64,000 nucleotides of DNA, taken from positions 124,930,001-124,994,000 of the forward strand of contig JBITNC010000001.1 in the NCBI GenBank assembly GCA_050084985.1, in the 5' to 3' direction. A program made the position numbers and the translations under genes. The DNA is from Nageia nagi (taxonomy: Eukaryota; Pinophyta). Shown in pieces: positions 60,829 to 64,000 of the stretch (the stretch's first letter is position 1; each line of letters opens with the position of its first letter). The notes beneath the pieces were generated by a model. That model ran no database searches, was not told where the DNA came from, and saw only the letters and a program-made list of their open reading frames with translations.

Positions 60829-63800
60829 ATGGTTGAAACCTTCGTTCCCAAGCACATACTCGATGGTTCCAACTTTGGAATATGGGAACCACGTATGAAA
60901 GCCGAGTTACAAGCAAGAAAGCTATGGCAGATAGTTAGTGAAGATGCGGTTGCTCCTACCGATGAGAAGGCTCTTGAAGTATACAACTCAAAGAATGAGT
61001 TAGCAACTTCTATGATTTACCGTGCAGTTTCAGATGATGTCCTTCTCATGATTTCTTCATCAACTTCAGCAAAGGAAGCTTGGGATAGGTTAAAGAAAAT
61101 CTACCTTGGGTCCAAATTTTCAAGGAGGTTTACCATTCTACAAAAGTTGTTGCAGATTCGACAAAGTGAAGATGAAAGTGCCTCCATCTACTTAAACAAA
61201 ATCATTGACCTCAGGACACAACTGGTTGGTTGTGGGTGCAACTAGATCAGTGATGAGTTCATGGTCTTCATCATTCTACAAAGCCTTACTACAAAGTTCA
61301 GCAACTTTGTCACAGTTATGGAAACAAGGCTCGATGATGAAGAAGATGTCATCTCACTTGATAACCTTTCAAGACTTCTTCTAAAGCATGAGGAAACTTT
61401 GAACAAGAAAATGTTGAACCTTTCTCCAAAGGACCATAGCATTGCTCTAGGAGCAACCAAAACTCCTTTCAAGAAAAAGTTCAAACATTACAAATTCAAA
61501 GACAACAAGTCCTCATCTACCTTCAGGAAGTATGATAAAAAGGGCAACAACAACAACAATCATGGCAACTACAGGCACAGGAATGATAAAGCAGGATCAA
61601 GCAATCCAACACCTCAAGAAAAGTTTGATGGGAATTGTAACTTCTGTGGCATCTTTGGGCACAAAGAGTATGATTGTCGCAAAAAGAAATTTGCTCAAAA
61701 AGGAAAGGGAAATGCAAATATGAGAAATTTCAATAATAAAAAGAAGAACAAGCATGCTGCTTCTGTTGCCTACTACTCAATGACTCAAACTATTTCAAAT
61801 GATTGGATTGTTGATTCAGGATGCACTAATCACATGTGTTATGAAAAGGATAAGTTTGAAAATTTTCATAAGTACAAAAAGGATGCAGTTGTGATAGGTG
61901 ATAATACAGTCCTTGATGTTCACGAAATAGGGAGTGTGAAGATTCATGGAAAGACTCTTGATAATGTCTTTTATGTACCTAAACTAAGGATGAATCTCAT
62001 CTCCGTGATTCAGATTACAAGGAAAGGATGCTCATTTGAGTTTACCTCACACTCTTGGTGTGTTAAGAAAGGACTTGCCACTTTGATGAAAGGATCAGTA
62101 AAGAATGACCTTTATATTGTGGATCAAGTACCTTCAAAGATTTGTCTTGCTACAAATGTTTGTTCAAAAGGTAATCTTTGGCATCAACGATTAGGACACC
62201 TTAACCACAAGAGTATTCAAGCCATGAAAACTCAAGAACTTGTGGAAGGTTTACCTAATATTTCACCCACAGTTGGTCTTTGTGAAAGGTGCATTCTAGG
62301 AAAGATGCATAGGCAAAAGTTTGAAAAAGATAAGGCAACTCGGGCTTCTTGTCCTCTTCAACTTGTGCATTCAGATTTGATGGGTCCTTTTCAGACTAAG
62401 TCACTAGGTGGAGCTTCTTATGTTCTGACCTTCATTGATGACTTCAGTAGGATGACATTTGGTTATCTACTTGAGCACAAGGATCAAACTTTTGACAGGT
62501 TTCAAGACTTCAAGGCACTTGTTGAAAATCAAACTGATTTTAAGATCAAAATGCTGAGATCTGACAATGGGGGTGAATATAATAGCAATGAGTTTAACGA
62601 CTTTTGTGTTAAACACGAGATTAAGCGACAATTCACAATCCCTTACACCCCTCAGCAAAATGGAGTTCCTGAAAGGAAGAATCGCACCATTATGGAAATG
62701 GCAACATGCATGTTGGGTAACCTTCCTAGTTTCTTATGGGGCGAAGCTGTACACACTACTATTCACACCCTAAATAGGTGTCCTACTAAGGCAGTTGAAG
62801 GTAAAACTCCATATGAAGCATGGACAGGAAAGAAACCTAACCTCTCACACTTTAGGGTCTTCGGTTGTGATGCATTTGCCTTCATTACCTCAGAGAAAAG
62901 AAAGAAGCTAGATAAACGATCAGAAAAATGCATCTTTGTGGGGTATGATAATCAGCATAGAGGTTACAGGCTCTACTCTTCATCCCATAAAATAGTCTGT
63001 GTCTAGGGATGTTAAGTTCAATGAACTTTCTGAGGATACGACCTCTCATGCTAAAGTGTCTGATACAGATGATTCTTCGCCTGCACCTAACTGGTTGGAT
63101 GAGCATGTAGAGAAGTCACCACAAGAGCAAAATTCTCCAGCACAGAGAATTACAAGAAGTATGACCTTGAATAAATCCTTATTTGCCAAAATTGATAATA
63201 TGCATGAGCCATCAACCTTCAAAGAAGCTTCCAAGCAAGAGTGTTGGATGGAAGCTATGAAAGTTGAGTATGAGGCTCTCATGAAAAATGAAACTTGGGA
63301 TTTGGTTCCTTATCCCAATGAGAAAAATGTGATTGGTAATAAATGGATATACAAGGTCAAGTACAATTCTGATGGAAAAATTGAAAAATACAAGGCAAGA
63401 TTAGTGGCCAAAGGATTCGCTCAGAAATATGGTATTGATTATGAGGAAACCTTTGCTCCTGTAGCCAAGATGCCTACTGTCAGAATAATTCTTGCTCTTT
63501 CTGCAGCTCAAGGATGGAAAGCTTTTCAACTTGATGTCAAAAGTGCATTTCTCAATGGGGACTTGAATGTTGAAATCTACATGAATCAACCAGAAGGATT
63601 TATTCCAGAAGGAAAAGAGACTCTTGTGTGTAAGCTAAAGAAGTCTTTGTATGGACTTAAGCAAGCACCTAGAGCATGGTACAAGAAAATTTCAAGATTC
63701 TTTGCAGATATTGGTTTTTCCAAATGCTTCTCAGATTCAGATCTATATGTACTCAATCACGGAAAAGACGTGGTCATAATTCTCCTTTATGTGGATGATC

Positions 63801-64000
63801 TTCTCATAACAGGCAATAATATTGAAATCATCCAAGAGTGCATCTCCAAACTCAAGGCAACATTTGAAATGACTGATCTAGGTCTATTGCATTACTATCT
63901 TGGGATGCAAGTATACCAACACAAAGATTGTACTTATCTTAGTCAATCTAAGTATATATCAGACATCTTGTAAAAGTTTGGAATGGCAGAGTGTAAATAT
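60829..64000 (+). pseudogene. Element C gag-pol, nearly intact, partial
   Basis: Starts MVETFVPKHIL at 60829. Gag (Retrotran_gag/UBN2 type) is followed by zinc knuckle CNFCGIFGHKEYDC, protease WIVDSGCTNH, integrase HQRLGHLNHKS...CERC with SDLMGPF, SDNGGEYNSNEF and YTPQQNGVPERKN, and RT with YVDDLLITG. Only three lesions are seen: a Trp codon turned to TAG at 61243-61245, a one-base deletion near 63000, and CAA turned to TAA at 63971-63973. A 581-codon frame (61261-63006) is open. RNase H lies beyond the window. Confidence 0.93.

Larger units (their letters stand above)
57219..64000 (+). mobile_element. Copia element C, truncated by window end
   Basis: Same family and orientation as A. The 5' LTR is 57219-57707, the primer site 57710-57721, followed by a leader with captured LSM7, an unknown exon and PPR-like sequence, then gag-pol to the end of the window. 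The last five bases before it, ATTTC, should recur after its 3' LTR outside the window. It has the fewest coding lesions of the three young copies. Confidence 0.93.

Overview
This window looks like intergenic DNA from a land plant with a large, repeat-rich genome. The evidence is Ty1/copia and Ty3/gypsy LTR retrotransposons primed from initiator-tRNA-Met sites, nested several layers deep, plus captured scraps of plant-type PPR and LSM7 genes. A gymnosperm is plausible, but nothing here proves it. I see no intact host gene, no rRNA or tRNA gene and no CRISPR array. The base composition is strongly AT-rich except for GC-rich captured segments near 11.4-12.1, 35.6-36.0 and 59.1-59.4 kb.

Layout. 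Positions 1-9925 are AT-rich decayed sequence with short tandem arrays, a TA microsatellite, a possible LINE 3' end and a few meaningless short ORFs. From 9926 to the right end, the window is essentially one old minus-strand copia element (E) of about 4 kb, blown apart by insertions. These are: A (9978-19492, young copia, + strand); D (20411-23423, small gag-only gypsy-like element, - strand, itself holding a solo LTR at 20623-21276); J (24798-47496, unclassified insertion with CATAC target duplication, itself split by young copia B at 27758-37076 and gypsy F at 38760-47355); G (48384-54382, chromodomain-type gypsy); and I (from 55514, older copia, - strand). Young copia C enters I at 57219 and runs off the window end. 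A also carries a solo LTR at 13120-14029. Target-site duplications were read directly for A, B, D, F, G, J and both solo LTRs.

The young copia family A/B/C is the most interesting part. Each copy has LTRs of about 490-500 bp, an initiator-Met primer site, a short minisatellite, an AT-rich leader of 3 to 3.6 kb containing fragments of host genes (PPR-like in all three; LSM7 and an unidentified exon in C), and a single gag-pol frame broken by stops and frameshifts. In A and B, an array of about 42-bp units follows pol. Each unit can fold into a hairpin whose arms vary in a compensating way between units. A and B share an identical premature stop that C lacks, so at least part of the family seems to have been copied after losing coding capacity.
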